Source: JANLVI01 sp031363915 (GTDB lineage Bacteria > Vulcanimicrobiota > Vulcanimicrobiia > Vulcanimicrobiales > Vulcanimicrobiaceae). From it: a stretch of 64,000 nt of DNA. The notes beneath the pieces are model-generated. The model was not told the origin of the DNA. It ran no database searches and worked only from the letters and a program-made list of their open reading frames with translations. The stretch is from assembly GCA_031363915.1 (NCBI GenBank), contig JANLVI010000007.1:273075-337074 (forward strand). The letters are read 5' to 3'. Position 1 is the stretch's first letter; each line of letters starts with the position of its first letter. A program made the translations under genes and the position numbers. This document shows positions 16,541 to 23,855 of this stretch, piece after piece.

Positions 16541-17703
16541 AGCGTTTCGTCCCGCTTTTCGCCGGCGCTCTCGCGGTACTCGTCGCGCTGATTTTCGCAC
16601 ATGGTCGCTCGACGCCGTATAACAATTATGCGCTGCTCGCCGATGCGATACTCCACGGCCGGCTTTGGATCGATCCGCTGTGGCGCGATAGCCACATCGA
16701 TGCGGTGCTCTTCAACGGACACCGCTACATCGTCAACGATCCGGTTCCGGCGTTCTTCATGCTTCCGCTCGTGGCGATCTTCGGGGTCGATGCCAATCAG
16801 ACGCTGCTCGCGTGCTTCTTCTGCGGCGCGGCATTCGCGGGCGCGTGGCTGATCCTTGAGCGACTCGAACTCGCGCTCGAACCAAAACTCTGGCTTGCCG
16901 TCGTCTTCCTGATCGGCACCGATCTCTTGTGGACGGCGATGCTCGGCGACGTGTGGTTCGTCGCGCAGACGGCCGCCGTCGCGTTTCTTACCCTCATGCT
17001 TGCCGAGCTGCTCGGAGAGTCGCGGCCGTGGCTGGTCATCGTGCTCTTTGCGCTCGCCGTCGGCTGTCGCTTCACGATCGTCATGGCGCTTCCGGTCGTG
17101 CTGTATTGGACGTACGCGGGGCTGCTGCGCCCGCAGACGGATCGCGCGGCGCTGCGCACGGCTCTGGTCACGCTGGTACCGTTCGGCACACTCTGGGTGG
17201 CCTACAACCTCGCGCGATGGGGTGTGCCGTGGGATAGCGGCCACACGATTTTCTTCCACCAAGACCAGGATGTCGGCTCGCGGACCGGCTCGCCGTTTTC
17301 GTTTGAAAATTTGCCCGATCAGCTGTATTCGTTTTTCGTGCAGACGCCCAAATTTCAGGCAGCGGCCCCCTACGCGATCCCTGCGATGGAGGGCGTCGCG
17401 CTCACCTGGACCTCACCGATCCTCATCTTCGCCGCCTGGGCGCGCAGCAGCCGCGCGGCGATTCTCAGCCTGTGGCTCGCCACGGTGCTAGTGGCCGGGC
17501 CTTCGTTCTTGTACTATGTCAACGGTGCGTCGCAGTTCGGGATGCGCCACGCGCTCGATTTCGAGCCGTTTCTTTTCGTGTTACTCGGCATTGCCGCGAC
17601 ACGCTCGTGGCCGCTGTGGGCGGCCGTGCTCGCGTTTTGGTCATCAGCGGTCGGCCTTTGGGGGATTTGGTACTGGAACGAGTTTTACCGAGTGACGTAC
17701 TAG
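16537..17703 (+). CDS. Polytopic membrane protein, paralogue A of a tandem pair
   Basis: The 388-residue protein has about nine to ten membrane helices. Conserved loops are shared with the next gene: STPYNNYALLADAILHG, MLGDVWFVAQ, LVPFGTLWVAYNLARWG, LTWTSPIL and QFGMRHALDFEPFLFVLL. This resembles GT-C glycosyltransferase or ArnT/PMT-like architecture, but the usual acidic first-loop motif is not obvious. Its start overlaps the DUF2723 gene stop (ATGA), so the three membrane genes probably work on the same glycan or lipid-linked substrate. Function is not known. Confidence 0.82.
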   Translation: MKRFVPLFAGALAVLVALIFAHGRSTPYNNYALLADAILHGRLWIDPLWRDSHIDAVLFNGHRYIVNDPVPAFFMLPLVAIFGVDANQTLLACFFCGAAFAGAWLILERLELALEPKLWLAVVFLIGTDLLWTAMLGDVWFVAQTAAVAFLTLMLAELLGESRPWLVIVLFALAVGCRFTIVMALPVVLYWTYAGLLRPQTDRAALRTALVTLVPFGTLWVAYNLARWGVPWDSGHTIFFHQDQDVGSRTGSPFSFENLPDQLYSFFVQTPKFQAAAPYAIPAMEGVALTWTSPILIFAAWARSSRAAILSLWLATVLVAGPSFLYYVNGASQFGMRHALDFEPFLFVLLGIAATRSWPLWAAVLAFWSSAVGLWGIWYWNEFYRVTY

Positions 17704-18920
17704 CCGGGCCGCTCCGTGCGCGCGCGTCGCTTGCGATTCCGGTGCTCATCGGTCTCGTCACGTTCGTTGCGGTGCTGATTTCCTCGCATCTGCGCTCGAC
17801 ACCGTACAACAACTACGTGCTCTTGGCCGACGCGCTCCTGCACGGCCACGTGTGGATCAACTGGCCCGGCGAATCGGTAAGCGACGCGCTGCTTTGGGAA
17901 GGCCGCCGCTATGTGATCGAAGGTCCGATCCCGGCACTCTTGATCGTGCCGTTCGTTGCGATCTTCGGCGAGCACGCCAACCAAACGACGCTCGCTGCGG
18001 CGCTGTGCGCGATTGCGGTTGGGACAGCGTGGTCGATCGCGCGGAAGCTTGGGGCGAGCGAAAATAACAGCCTCTGGCTCGTCCTCTTCTTTTTCAGCGG
18101 TACGGCGCTGTGGTGGTGTTCGATGCTCGGCGACGTGTGGTTCATCGCGCACTCATCGGCCGTGTGTTTCACGTTGCTTGCGATCCGCGAGTTGCTCGGA
18201 CGTCAGCGACCGTGGCTCGTCGCCTTGCTCGCCGTGGGCGCATTCGAATCGCGCTTTTCGATGGTGCTGGCCGTCCCGTTCTACGCGCTGTTTTTGATAC
18301 GCGGCGGCATCGCGCCCGAAGTCGTGCGTCCTTCACGAGAGCAAGGGATGGCGCGTCTGCGGTCCTACGCGCTCGTATTCATCCCCGTTCTCGTTCTGTG
18401 GGTCGCATACAACGAAGTGCGCTGGCATCTCTGGTATGATATCGGCTACACCGCGTTCTACCATCAGGATTCGTGGGGCCAGCCGACCGGCTCGCCGTTC
18501 CGACTTGCCTACGTTCCATACGAACTCTACTCGTTTTTTCTTCAGGGACCGGTGCTTGCCGAATACCGCCAACTTGCCATCCCGCCGTATTTCAAAGTCG
18601 ACGTGCACGGGCTCGCGCTGACCTGGACGAGTCCCGCGCTGGTGCTCGCGTTTCTCGCAAAGACGACGCCCAAGTACCGGCTCGTCATGTGGGTCCTGAT
18701 TCTTGCGCTCTGGATGCCGTCGCTTGTGTACTATCTCAACGGCTGGTGGCAATTCGGCATGCGTCACGCACTCGATTTCGAGCCATTCGTTTTCCTGCTT
18801 ATGGCGATCGGCGTGCGCGGCGGACTGCCGCTGTGGGGAAAGTGGCTGATCGCCTACGGCGCGTTCGTTGGAGCGTGGGGTATTTGGTTTTGGAACGCGA
18901 CCTACCGGATCGGCAACTAG
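17667..18920 (+). CDS. Polytopic membrane protein, paralogue B of a tandem pair
   Basis: This copy matches the preceding gene over its whole length (STPYNNYVLLADALLHG, MLGDVWFIAH, ALVFIPVLVLWVAYNEVRW, LTWTSPALV, FGMRHALDFEPFVFLLM). It arose by tandem duplication and has diverged well. The frame is open upstream into the neighbour. TTG 17667 leaves a basic segment (RARAS) before the first helix and overlaps paralogue A by 37 bases; GTG 17742 starts right at the helix with no overlap. Either is possible. The ending WYWN or WFWNATYRIGN, shared by both copies, is a useful family mark. Confidence 0.78.
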   Translation: MVLERVLPSDVLAGPLRARASLAIPVLIGLVTFVAVLISSHLRSTPYNNYVLLADALLHGHVWINWPGESVSDALLWEGRRYVIEGPIPALLIVPFVAIFGEHANQTTLAAALCAIAVGTAWSIARKLGASENNSLWLVLFFFSGTALWWCSMLGDVWFIAHSSAVCFTLLAIRELLGRQRPWLVALLAVGAFESRFSMVLAVPFYALFLIRGGIAPEVVRPSREQGMARLRSYALVFIPVLVLWVAYNEVRWHLWYDIGYTAFYHQDSWGQPTGSPFRLAYVPYELYSFFLQGPVLAEYRQLAIPPYFKVDVHGLALTWTSPALVLAFLAKTTPKYRLVMWVLILALWMPSLVYYLNGWWQFGMRHALDFEPFVFLLMAIGVRGGLPLWGKWLIAYGAFVGAWGIWFWNATYRIGN

Positions 18921-18962
18921 CCTCGTATCCTGTCGCTCAACTCGTTTCACCAGGCATGCTTG

Positions 18963-19244
18963 CTACTCGTCCTCACCGGTTGCGCCGCGTACGAATGAGG
19001 CGCCATATAAAATCGCGAGTACGGCATAGAGGGCAAGCAGCGGTATCGTAATGACGTTGAAAAAAAGTGTCCCGATAAGAAAAAAAAGCGCGATAATTGC
19101 GCTCGCAATTGCGAAGCGGAGGTGGCCGCGCGCGGTCATGTTGTAGACCTGATTTGCATAGAACGATGCCCTCGAAGTGCGGGCATTGCGATACGCGAGT
19201 ATGGCACCGAGTGCTGCCGCTACCCCCCCAAAAATGCCGTACAT
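18963..19244 (-). CDS. Small membrane protein
   Basis: The 93-residue protein has a glycine/alanine-rich N-terminal helix (IFGGVAAALGAILAYRNA) and two further hydrophobic helices (FAIASAIIALFFLIGTLFF and IPLLALYAVLAILYG) with an acidic end GEDE. I do not recognise a family. The open frame runs further upstream across the SigB-type promoter of the divergent gene; I chose ATG 19244 because hydrophobic content begins there. It is transcribed away from the end-joining operon. Confidence 0.65.
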   Translation of the reverse strand: MYGIFGGVAAALGAILAYRNARTSRASFYANQVYNMTARGHLRFAIASAIIALFFLIGTLFFNVITIPLLALYAVLAILYGASFVRGATGEDE

Positions 19245-19260
19245 ACACCTGGTGTGAGAC

Positions 19261-19285
19261 GTTTGTATACGATTTGCCTGGGTAT
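19261..19285 (+). promoter_or_regulatory. SigB-type promoter ahead of the end-joining operon
   Basis: GTTTGT at 19261-19266, a 13-base spacer and GGGTAT at 19280-19285 fit the SigB/SigF-family consensus (GTTTAA, 12-15 bases, GGGTAT): -10 matches six of six, -35 four of six. It lies 37 bases before an ATG that has AAGGAG at 19308-19313. A SigB-type factor is encoded at 7763-8587. A small inverted repeat ACACC-T-GGTGT lies just upstream at 19245-19255. Confidence 0.62.
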
Positions 19286-19322
19286 AACCAAGGCCGTACC
19301 CGCTTGCAAGGAGACTCTTACA

Positions 19323-19550
19323 ATGAATGACCGCGACGTAGTGGTTCGCGACAGTGGTTCGGGTTCGGTGGCAACGTTTGCCATCGTCGCCGTGATCGTC
19401 GTTGCAGCCCTCATCGGACTGTTTGTCTGGCAACCCTGGAACACAACTTCGACGACGAAGACCACGATCAACGCCCCTGGCGGAACGACGGGCACGACCG
19501 GCACGACCGGCACGACGTCAACCGGCACGACGACGACGACGACGCACTAA
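19323..19550 (+). CDS. Small single-pass membrane protein with Thr/Gly-repeat tail
   Basis: The 75-residue protein has a charged start (MNDRDVVVRD), one membrane helix (VATFAIVAVIVVAALIGLFVW) and an outside tail made almost only of Thr and Gly ending TTTTTTH. The start is the ATG with AAGGAG nine bases upstream. Family unknown. It is the first gene after the SigB-type promoter. Its stop overlaps the next small gene (TAATG), so it is the head of a transcript that runs into the LigD/Ku genes. Confidence 0.8.
   Translation: MNDRDVVVRDSGSGSVATFAIVAVIVVAALIGLFVWQPWNTTSTTKTTINAPGGTTGTTGTTGTTSTGTTTTTTH
19482..19546 (+). repeat. Short tandem repeats encoding the Thr/Gly tail
   Basis: A nine-base unit (ggcacgacc, with variants) is repeated about four times and is followed by a run of acg triplets. 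The region codes for GTT repeats and a poly-Thr end. Such repeats can change length by slippage, which would alter only the tail. Confidence 0.75.
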
Positions 19551-19765
19551 TGAGCGATCTAAAAAATGGCCTCAAGACTGCTGCCGACGAGATGAAGAAC
19601 CGCGTTGACGCGGGCGCCGAGAAGGCGAAGCGCGCCGTCGAAGGCGACGAGATGCCGGTCGGCGACCGCATCGCATCCCATGTCAAAGAAACCGGCCACA
19701 ACATCAAGGCGGAATTTGACAAAGGCGAACGCGAAGCTCGCCACGGTGCCGACGAAGCCAAGTAA
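19550..19765 (+). CDS. Small hydrophilic helical protein
   Basis: The 71-residue protein is nearly all charged amphipathic helix (MSDLKNGLKTAADEMKNRV, then VGDRIASHVKETGHNIKAEFD), without membrane segments or cysteines. It resembles small stress proteins of the CsbD/YtxH/LEA style in composition but I cannot assign a family. ATG overlaps the preceding stop. Its 3' end overlaps the LigD start by 20 bases, so it is probably made from the same SigB-type transcript. Confidence 0.75.
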   Translation: MSDLKNGLKTAADEMKNRVDAGAEKAKRAVEGDEMPVGDRIASHVKETGHNIKAEFDKGEREARHGADEAK

Positions 19766-21395
19766 ACGGGAGCCGCTCGCGGAGTACGCGCGCAAGCGCG
19801 ACTTCGCAGCGACACCGGAGCCGACGGGAAACAGACGCAGCGCGTGTAAGGCGACGCTGCGTTTTGTCATCCAGAAACACCGCGCTTCCCGGCTGCATTA
19901 CGATTTTCGGCTCGAGGCGGGTGGCGTGCTCGCCTCGTGGGCCGTACCGAAGGGACCCTCGCGTAACCCGGTTGAGAAGCGGCTCGCGATGCACGTCGAG
20001 GATCACCCGTTCGACTATCGGGATTTCGAGGGGACCATTCCCGGCGGCAATTACGGCGCGGGTGAGGTGATCGTGTGGGACCGCGGGACCTATCGACTCG
20101 CCGAAGGCACCGATCCGGTTGCGGAAATCGCCGCGGGCAAGATCAAGTTCGTGCTCACCGGCAAGAAGCTGCGCGGGATGTGGACGCTCGTGCGCCTCAA
20201 GCACCGCAGTGGTGAAAACGGCGACCCCTGGCTGTTGATCAAAGACCACGACGCAGGCGTCGACGCCGATTGGGATATCGAAGCGCATGCCGAGTCGGTG
20301 AAGTCCGACAAGACGCTCGCCGATCTCGCGAAAACGACGTCGCCGAAAACCTGGCAGAGCGATCGCCCTGCGGCAGCGAGCACCGCGCCAAAACGCGTAC
20401 GAGTACGGGCGGCTGCAAAGTGCGAACCGTTGCCGCGCGACCCCAAGCCCATGCTCGCAACGCTTGCGGATGCACCCTTCGACGATCCGGCGTGGCTCTT
20501 CGAACTCAAATGGGACGGCTATCGCGCGATCGCCACGATCGATGCCGAGGGCAACGTCGATGTACGTTCGCGCAACGGAAACGATCTGCTCGGACAATTC
20601 GGCGAACTTGCGGATCTCGGCGCGGCATTCACATCGCGCCCGATCGTCGTCGACGGTGAAGTCGTGATGCTCGACGAGCACGGCCGCTCGTCGTTTCAAG
20701 CGCTGCAGTCGCGCGATAAGCGGTTTACCAAAGGCAAACCCAAATCGGAGACCGGCGTGACGTTCGTCGCGTTCGATCTGCTGTATGCCGATGGCCGCAA
20801 TGTGCGCGACGAGCCGCTCGAAGAACGTAAGCGGCTGCTCGAAGCGCTCATCGTTCCGGGTCATCGCGTGATGTATTCCAAACACGTCATCGGAAAAGGG
20901 ACCCAGCTCTACGAACTCGTCGAGTCTCAAGGCATCGAGGGGATCGTCGCCAAGCAGCGTCAATCGCCGTATCGCGGGGCGCGCTCGCGCGAATGGCTCA
21001 AGATCAAAGCCGCCAAACGGCAAGAATTTGTGATCGGCGGTTGGACCGAACCGCGTGGCAGCCGCAAAGGCTTCGGCGCGCTCTTACTCGGCGTCTACGA
21101 GGGCAAGAAACTCGTGTATAGCGGGCACGTTGGCACCGGATTCGATGCAAAATTACTCGCCGGGATCGCGAAAGAACTGCGCGTGAACGCAAGCGCTGAC
21201 TCACCTTTTGTCGAGACGCCGAAAACGAACACACCGGCACACTTTGTCAAACCGAAATTGGTTGCCGAGATCAAGTTCACCGAGTGGACGCACGATGCGC
21301 GCTTGCGGCATCCGGTCTTCCTCGGACTGCGCTCTGATAAGAACCCGACCAGTGTCGTGCGCGAACGCGAAATTGCCGCGACGGCGCGAGACTGA
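19746..21395 (+). CDS. ligD: LigD phosphoesterase plus ATP-dependent DNA ligase
   Basis: The 549-residue protein joins broken DNA ends in bacterial non-homologous end joining. The first part (about residues 1-190) is the 3'-phosphoesterase domain, with HRASRLHYDFRLE and WAVPKGPS. The second part (from about 225) is the ligase: the adenylated lysine is Lys255 in ELKWDGYRA, followed by DGEVVMLD, the EGIVAKQ motif IV and WLKIKA motif V, then the OB-fold. The GTG start gives REPLAEYARKRDFAATPEP, the typical LigD N-terminus. The polymerase domain is on the next gene, in the PE-Lig-Pol order known from Pseudomonas but split in two. Confidence 0.94.
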   Translation: MPTKPSKREPLAEYARKRDFAATPEPTGNRRSACKATLRFVIQKHRASRLHYDFRLEAGGVLASWAVPKGPSRNPVEKRLAMHVEDHPFDYRDFEGTIPGGNYGAGEVIVWDRGTYRLAEGTDPVAEIAAGKIKFVLTGKKLRGMWTLVRLKHRSGENGDPWLLIKDHDAGVDADWDIEAHAESVKSDKTLADLAKTTSPKTWQSDRPAAASTAPKRVRVRAAAKCEPLPRDPKPMLATLADAPFDDPAWLFELKWDGYRAIATIDAEGNVDVRSRNGNDLLGQFGELADLGAAFTSRPIVVDGEVVMLDEHGRSSFQALQSRDKRFTKGKPKSETGVTFVAFDLLYADGRNVRDEPLEERKRLLEALIVPGHRVMYSKHVIGKGTQLYELVESQGIEGIVAKQRQSPYRGARSREWLKIKAAKRQEFVIGGWTEPRGSRKGFGALLLGVYEGKKLVYSGHVGTGFDAKLLAGIAKELRVNASADSPFVETPKTNTPAHFVKPKLVAEIKFTEWTHDARLRHPVFLGLRSDKNPTSVVREREIAATARD

Positions 21396-22354
21396 TGCCG
21401 GCCGCGCCGCGGACGACGCTGGAGGTCGCCGGCCGCTCGCTTTCAATCTCCAACATCGACAAGGTGCTGTGGCCGCGCGACGGCTTCACCAAAGGGGATT
21501 TGATCGCATATTACCGCGCGGTCGCGCCATTCATCGTTCCCTACTTGCACGGCCGCCCGCTCACGCTCGAACGTTTCCCGGATGGCATTGATGGCGAGGC
21601 GTGGTGGGAAAAGAACGCGCACCGCGGCCTTCCGGCGTGGATCCCGACCGTTGCCGTACCCTCGAGCGGCGGCCGACACGAGACGATTGCGTTCATGGTG
21701 TGCGATGACGAGCCCGCGCTCGTCTACGTCGCAAATCTCGCCGGGATCGTGCTGCACGTGTGGATCTCCCGCGAGCCGACGCTCGACGTGCCCGATTTCA
21801 TCTTGTTCGATCTCGATCCGTGGGAGGGCTGTACGATTGCAAACCTCGCGACCGTCGCGATTGCCTTCCGCGATGCGTTACAAGAAATCGGCCTCAAGCC
21901 GCTTGTAAAAACGACGGGCGGCGCCGGCTTTCACGTGCTCGTTCCGCTGCAGCCGCGTTACGACTACGACCTCGTCAAAGGCTTCGGGGAGCTCATCGCT
22001 CACCACATCAACGGGCTTTTGCCGGAACGCACGACCCTCGAGCGGATGACGAAAAAACGTCCTGCCGGTACGGTGTATTTGGACTGGGTCCAGGTCGGTA
22101 AGGGCAAGACGCTCGTTGCCCCTTACAGCGTGCGCGCACGCGACGGAGCTCCCGTCTCGATGCCGCTCGACTGGGACACGGTCGATGCGATGCGCCGTAA
22201 GCGTGCCAAAGAGACCGAGTCCGAGATGCTCCGCTGGACGATCCGCAACGTTCCGGGGCTGCTTGCGAAGAACGGCGATCCGTGGGTAGACGGGTGGAAG
22301 CCGCAACGGCTCGAAGCGGCCCTCAAGAACGCTCGCTCGCTCTGGAGTACCTAA
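21395..22354 (+). CDS. LigD-type polymerase/primase, stand-alone
   Basis: The 319-residue protein is the archaeo-eukaryotic-primase-like polymerase of end joining, which fills gaps and adds ribonucleotides. Metal-binding residues are Asp139 and Asp141 in ILFDLDP. Other family marks are SNIDKVLWP at the start, KTTGGAGFHVLVPL, and the late YSVRARDGAPVSMPL segment. The ATG overlaps the ligase stop by one base, and its own stop overlaps the Ku start by one base, so ligase, polymerase and Ku are made from one transcript. Confidence 0.94.
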   Translation: MPAAPRTTLEVAGRSLSISNIDKVLWPRDGFTKGDLIAYYRAVAPFIVPYLHGRPLTLERFPDGIDGEAWWEKNAHRGLPAWIPTVAVPSSGGRHETIAFMVCDDEPALVYVANLAGIVLHVWISREPTLDVPDFILFDLDPWEGCTIANLATVAIAFRDALQEIGLKPLVKTTGGAGFHVLVPLQPRYDYDLVKGFGELIAHHINGLLPERTTLERMTKKRPAGTVYLDWVQVGKGKTLVAPYSVRARDGAPVSMPLDWDTVDAMRRKRAKETESEMLRWTIRNVPGLLAKNGDPWVDGWKPQRLEAALKNARSLWST

Positions 22355-23262
22355 TGGCTCACGCGATCTGGTCCGGCGCAATTAACTTCGGCCTCGTGAC
22401 GATCCCGGTCAAGCTGTTCACGGCGGTACGGACGAACGATCTGCGCTTCAACTTCTTGCATAAAAAAGACGAAGGCCGCATCAATAACATCCGCCGCTGC
22501 AGCGTCTGTGGTGAGGAAGTGGCCTTTGCCGATCTCGTGCGCGGCTTCGAGTACGAAAAAGGCAATTACGTGATCGTCACGGACGACGACTTCAAGCGCG
22601 TCAATATCGAGGCGACGCAGTCGGTCGATATCATGGAGTTCGTCGAACTCGACCAGATCGATCCGATGTTCTTCGATACGCCCTACTATCTCGAACCCGA
22701 GAAAAAAGGCCGCCACGCCTACGCGCTCTTGCGCGAGTCGCTCAAGGAGGCCAACAAAGTCGGCATCGCGCGCGTCGTCATTCGCTCGCGCGAGCACCTC
22801 GCGGCCCTCAAACCCTCAGGCGAGGCGCTCGTGCTCGAGTTGATGCACTACGCCGATGAGATCGTCGATCAGACTGATTTCGACTTCCCCGCGCTCAAAG
22901 AGAACGTTGCGCCCGCGGAGCTCAAAGTGGCAAAAATGCTGATCGATTCGATGAGTTCGGAGACCTTCGAACCCGCGCAGTTTCACGATAAATACAAAGA
23001 AGAGATTATGACCATGATCGAGGCGCGCGCGGCGGGGAAAGATCTTCCGGTCGCCGTCGGCAAAGCGCCCAAGGTCAGTAACGTGGTCAACATCATGGAC
23101 ATGCTCCAGCGCAGTTTGGAAGAATCAGCCGGCAAACGCGACGCCCGCGCGAGCGGCACCGCGACGAAGGCCGCCGCGAAAAAATCAGCGACCCAGAAAG
23201 CAAGCGCGAAGAAGTCCGCAGCCGAAAAGCCCGCCGCCAAACCCAAACGCAAGACCGCATAA
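22354..23262 (+). CDS. ku: Non-homologous end joining protein Ku
   Basis: Ku forms a homodimeric ring on double-strand ends and recruits LigD. The 302-residue protein starts with the typical MAHAIWSGAINFGLVTIPVKL, includes a zinc-ribbon-like remnant (RRCSVCGEEV), and keeps the core through about residue 255. The last 45 residues are almost only Ala, Lys and Ser (KKSATQKASAKKSA), a basic tail seen in some bacterial Ku proteins that helps DNA binding or LigD contact. It ends one base before a strong bidirectional terminator. The frame is open upstream, but this ATG is fixed by homology and by the overlapping stop. Confidence 0.96.
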   Translation: MAHAIWSGAINFGLVTIPVKLFTAVRTNDLRFNFLHKKDEGRINNIRRCSVCGEEVAFADLVRGFEYEKGNYVIVTDDDFKRVNIEATQSVDIMEFVELDQIDPMFFDTPYYLEPEKKGRHAYALLRESLKEANKVGIARVVIRSREHLAALKPSGEALVLELMHYADEIVDQTDFDFPALKENVAPAELKVAKMLIDSMSSETFEPAQFHDKYKEEIMTMIEARAAGKDLPVAVGKAPKVSNVVNIMDMLQRSLEESAGKRDARASGTATKAAAKKSATQKASAKKSAAEKPAAKPKRKTA

Positions 23263-23263
23263 G

Positions 23264-23297
23264 AAAAAGCCCGCGGCTTGAAAGCAGCGGGCTTTTT
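23264..23297. terminator. Bidirectional intrinsic terminator between ku and the HU gene
   Basis: AAAAAGCCCGC at 23264-23274 pairs perfectly with GCGGGCTTTTT at 23287-23297 around a 12-base loop. Read on the plus strand it gives a GC stem plus U-run after ku; read on the minus strand it gives the same after the convergent HU gene. Confidence 0.9.
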
Positions 23298-23312
23298 CGT
23301 GACCAAGCACGG

Positions 23313-23741
23313 TTAGCGGCGGGTGGTTTTCTTTGCTGCCGTTTTCTTTTTGGCCGGAGCGGCTTTCTTAGCCGGGGCCTTCTTGGCCGCGGTTTTCTTC
23401 GCAGGCGCGGTCTTCTTCGCGGCGGTTTTGCGGGCTGCGGGTTTCGCAGCGGCCGAGCCCGGACGCTTCGATGCGACGGCATCCTTGAGCGGTTTGCCGG
23501 CGGTGAATTTCAGCACGCGCTTCGCAGCGATCTTGATGGCCTCGCCGGTCGCCGGATTGCGGCCCATGCGCGCCGCACGATCGCGGATCTTGAACTGGCC
23601 GAAGGGCGCGAGCTGTACTTTATCGCCGCTCTTGAGCACGTCCGTCATTTTATCGAGCATTGCCTCGATCATTTCGGCGACTTGCTTGCGGGGAAGTTCG
23701 TGCTCTTCTGCGAGTTCGCGCACGAGTTCTGCTTTGGTCAT
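23313..23741 (-). CDS. HU-family DNA-binding protein with lysine/alanine-rich tail
   Basis: Residues 1-90 are a complete HU fold: MTKAELVRELAEEHELPRKQV, the arm region PFGQFKIRDRAARMGRNPATGE and KRVLKFTAGKPLKDA. Residues 91-142 are a basic tail of AAKK/PAKK repeats, as in mycobacterial HupB and other histone-H1-like fusions. Such tails condense DNA and can be acetylated. The 142-residue length is well above the normal 90. AAGGA lies just upstream of the ATG. The promoter region contains a long hairpin at 23812-23847. Confidence 0.95.
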   Translation of the reverse strand: MTKAELVRELAEEHELPRKQVAEMIEAMLDKMTDVLKSGDKVQLAPFGQFKIRDRAARMGRNPATGEAIKIAAKRVLKFTAGKPLKDAVASKRPGSAAAKPAARKTAAKKTAPAKKTAAKKAPAKKAAPAKKKTAAKKTTRR

Positions 23742-23811
23742 TATGTCCTTTCGGAAAAAGCTCGGCTCGCAACGCGAGTCGTTTGCCGCACAGATACGCT
23801 ACGCGCGCGGT

Positions 23812-23847
23812 AAATACTGCCGATTTTTCGATGAAAAAGCAGTATTT
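23812..23847. other. Long perfect-arm hairpin in the HU upstream region
   Basis: AAATACTGC at 23812-23820 pairs perfectly with GCAGTATTT at 23839-23847. Inside, TTTTTC at 23824-23829 pairs with GAAAAA at 23833-23838 around a GAT loop, leaving a CGA bulge. It sits between the end of the MFS gene and the HU ATG, about 70 bases upstream of the latter. It could be an operator, a terminator for the MFS transcript, or an HU leader structure. Confidence 0.5.
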
Positions 23848-23855
23848 TCAAGGCC

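Noticed and set aside
19704..21023. 439-codon open frame opposite ligD
   Set aside because: The plus frame has catalytic motifs and tight gene overlaps; the minus frame has none.
23321..23480. Tandem repeat or CRISPR-like array in the HU 3' region
   Set aside because: The repetition follows Lys/Ala codons of the tail, with irregular unit length and no spacers.
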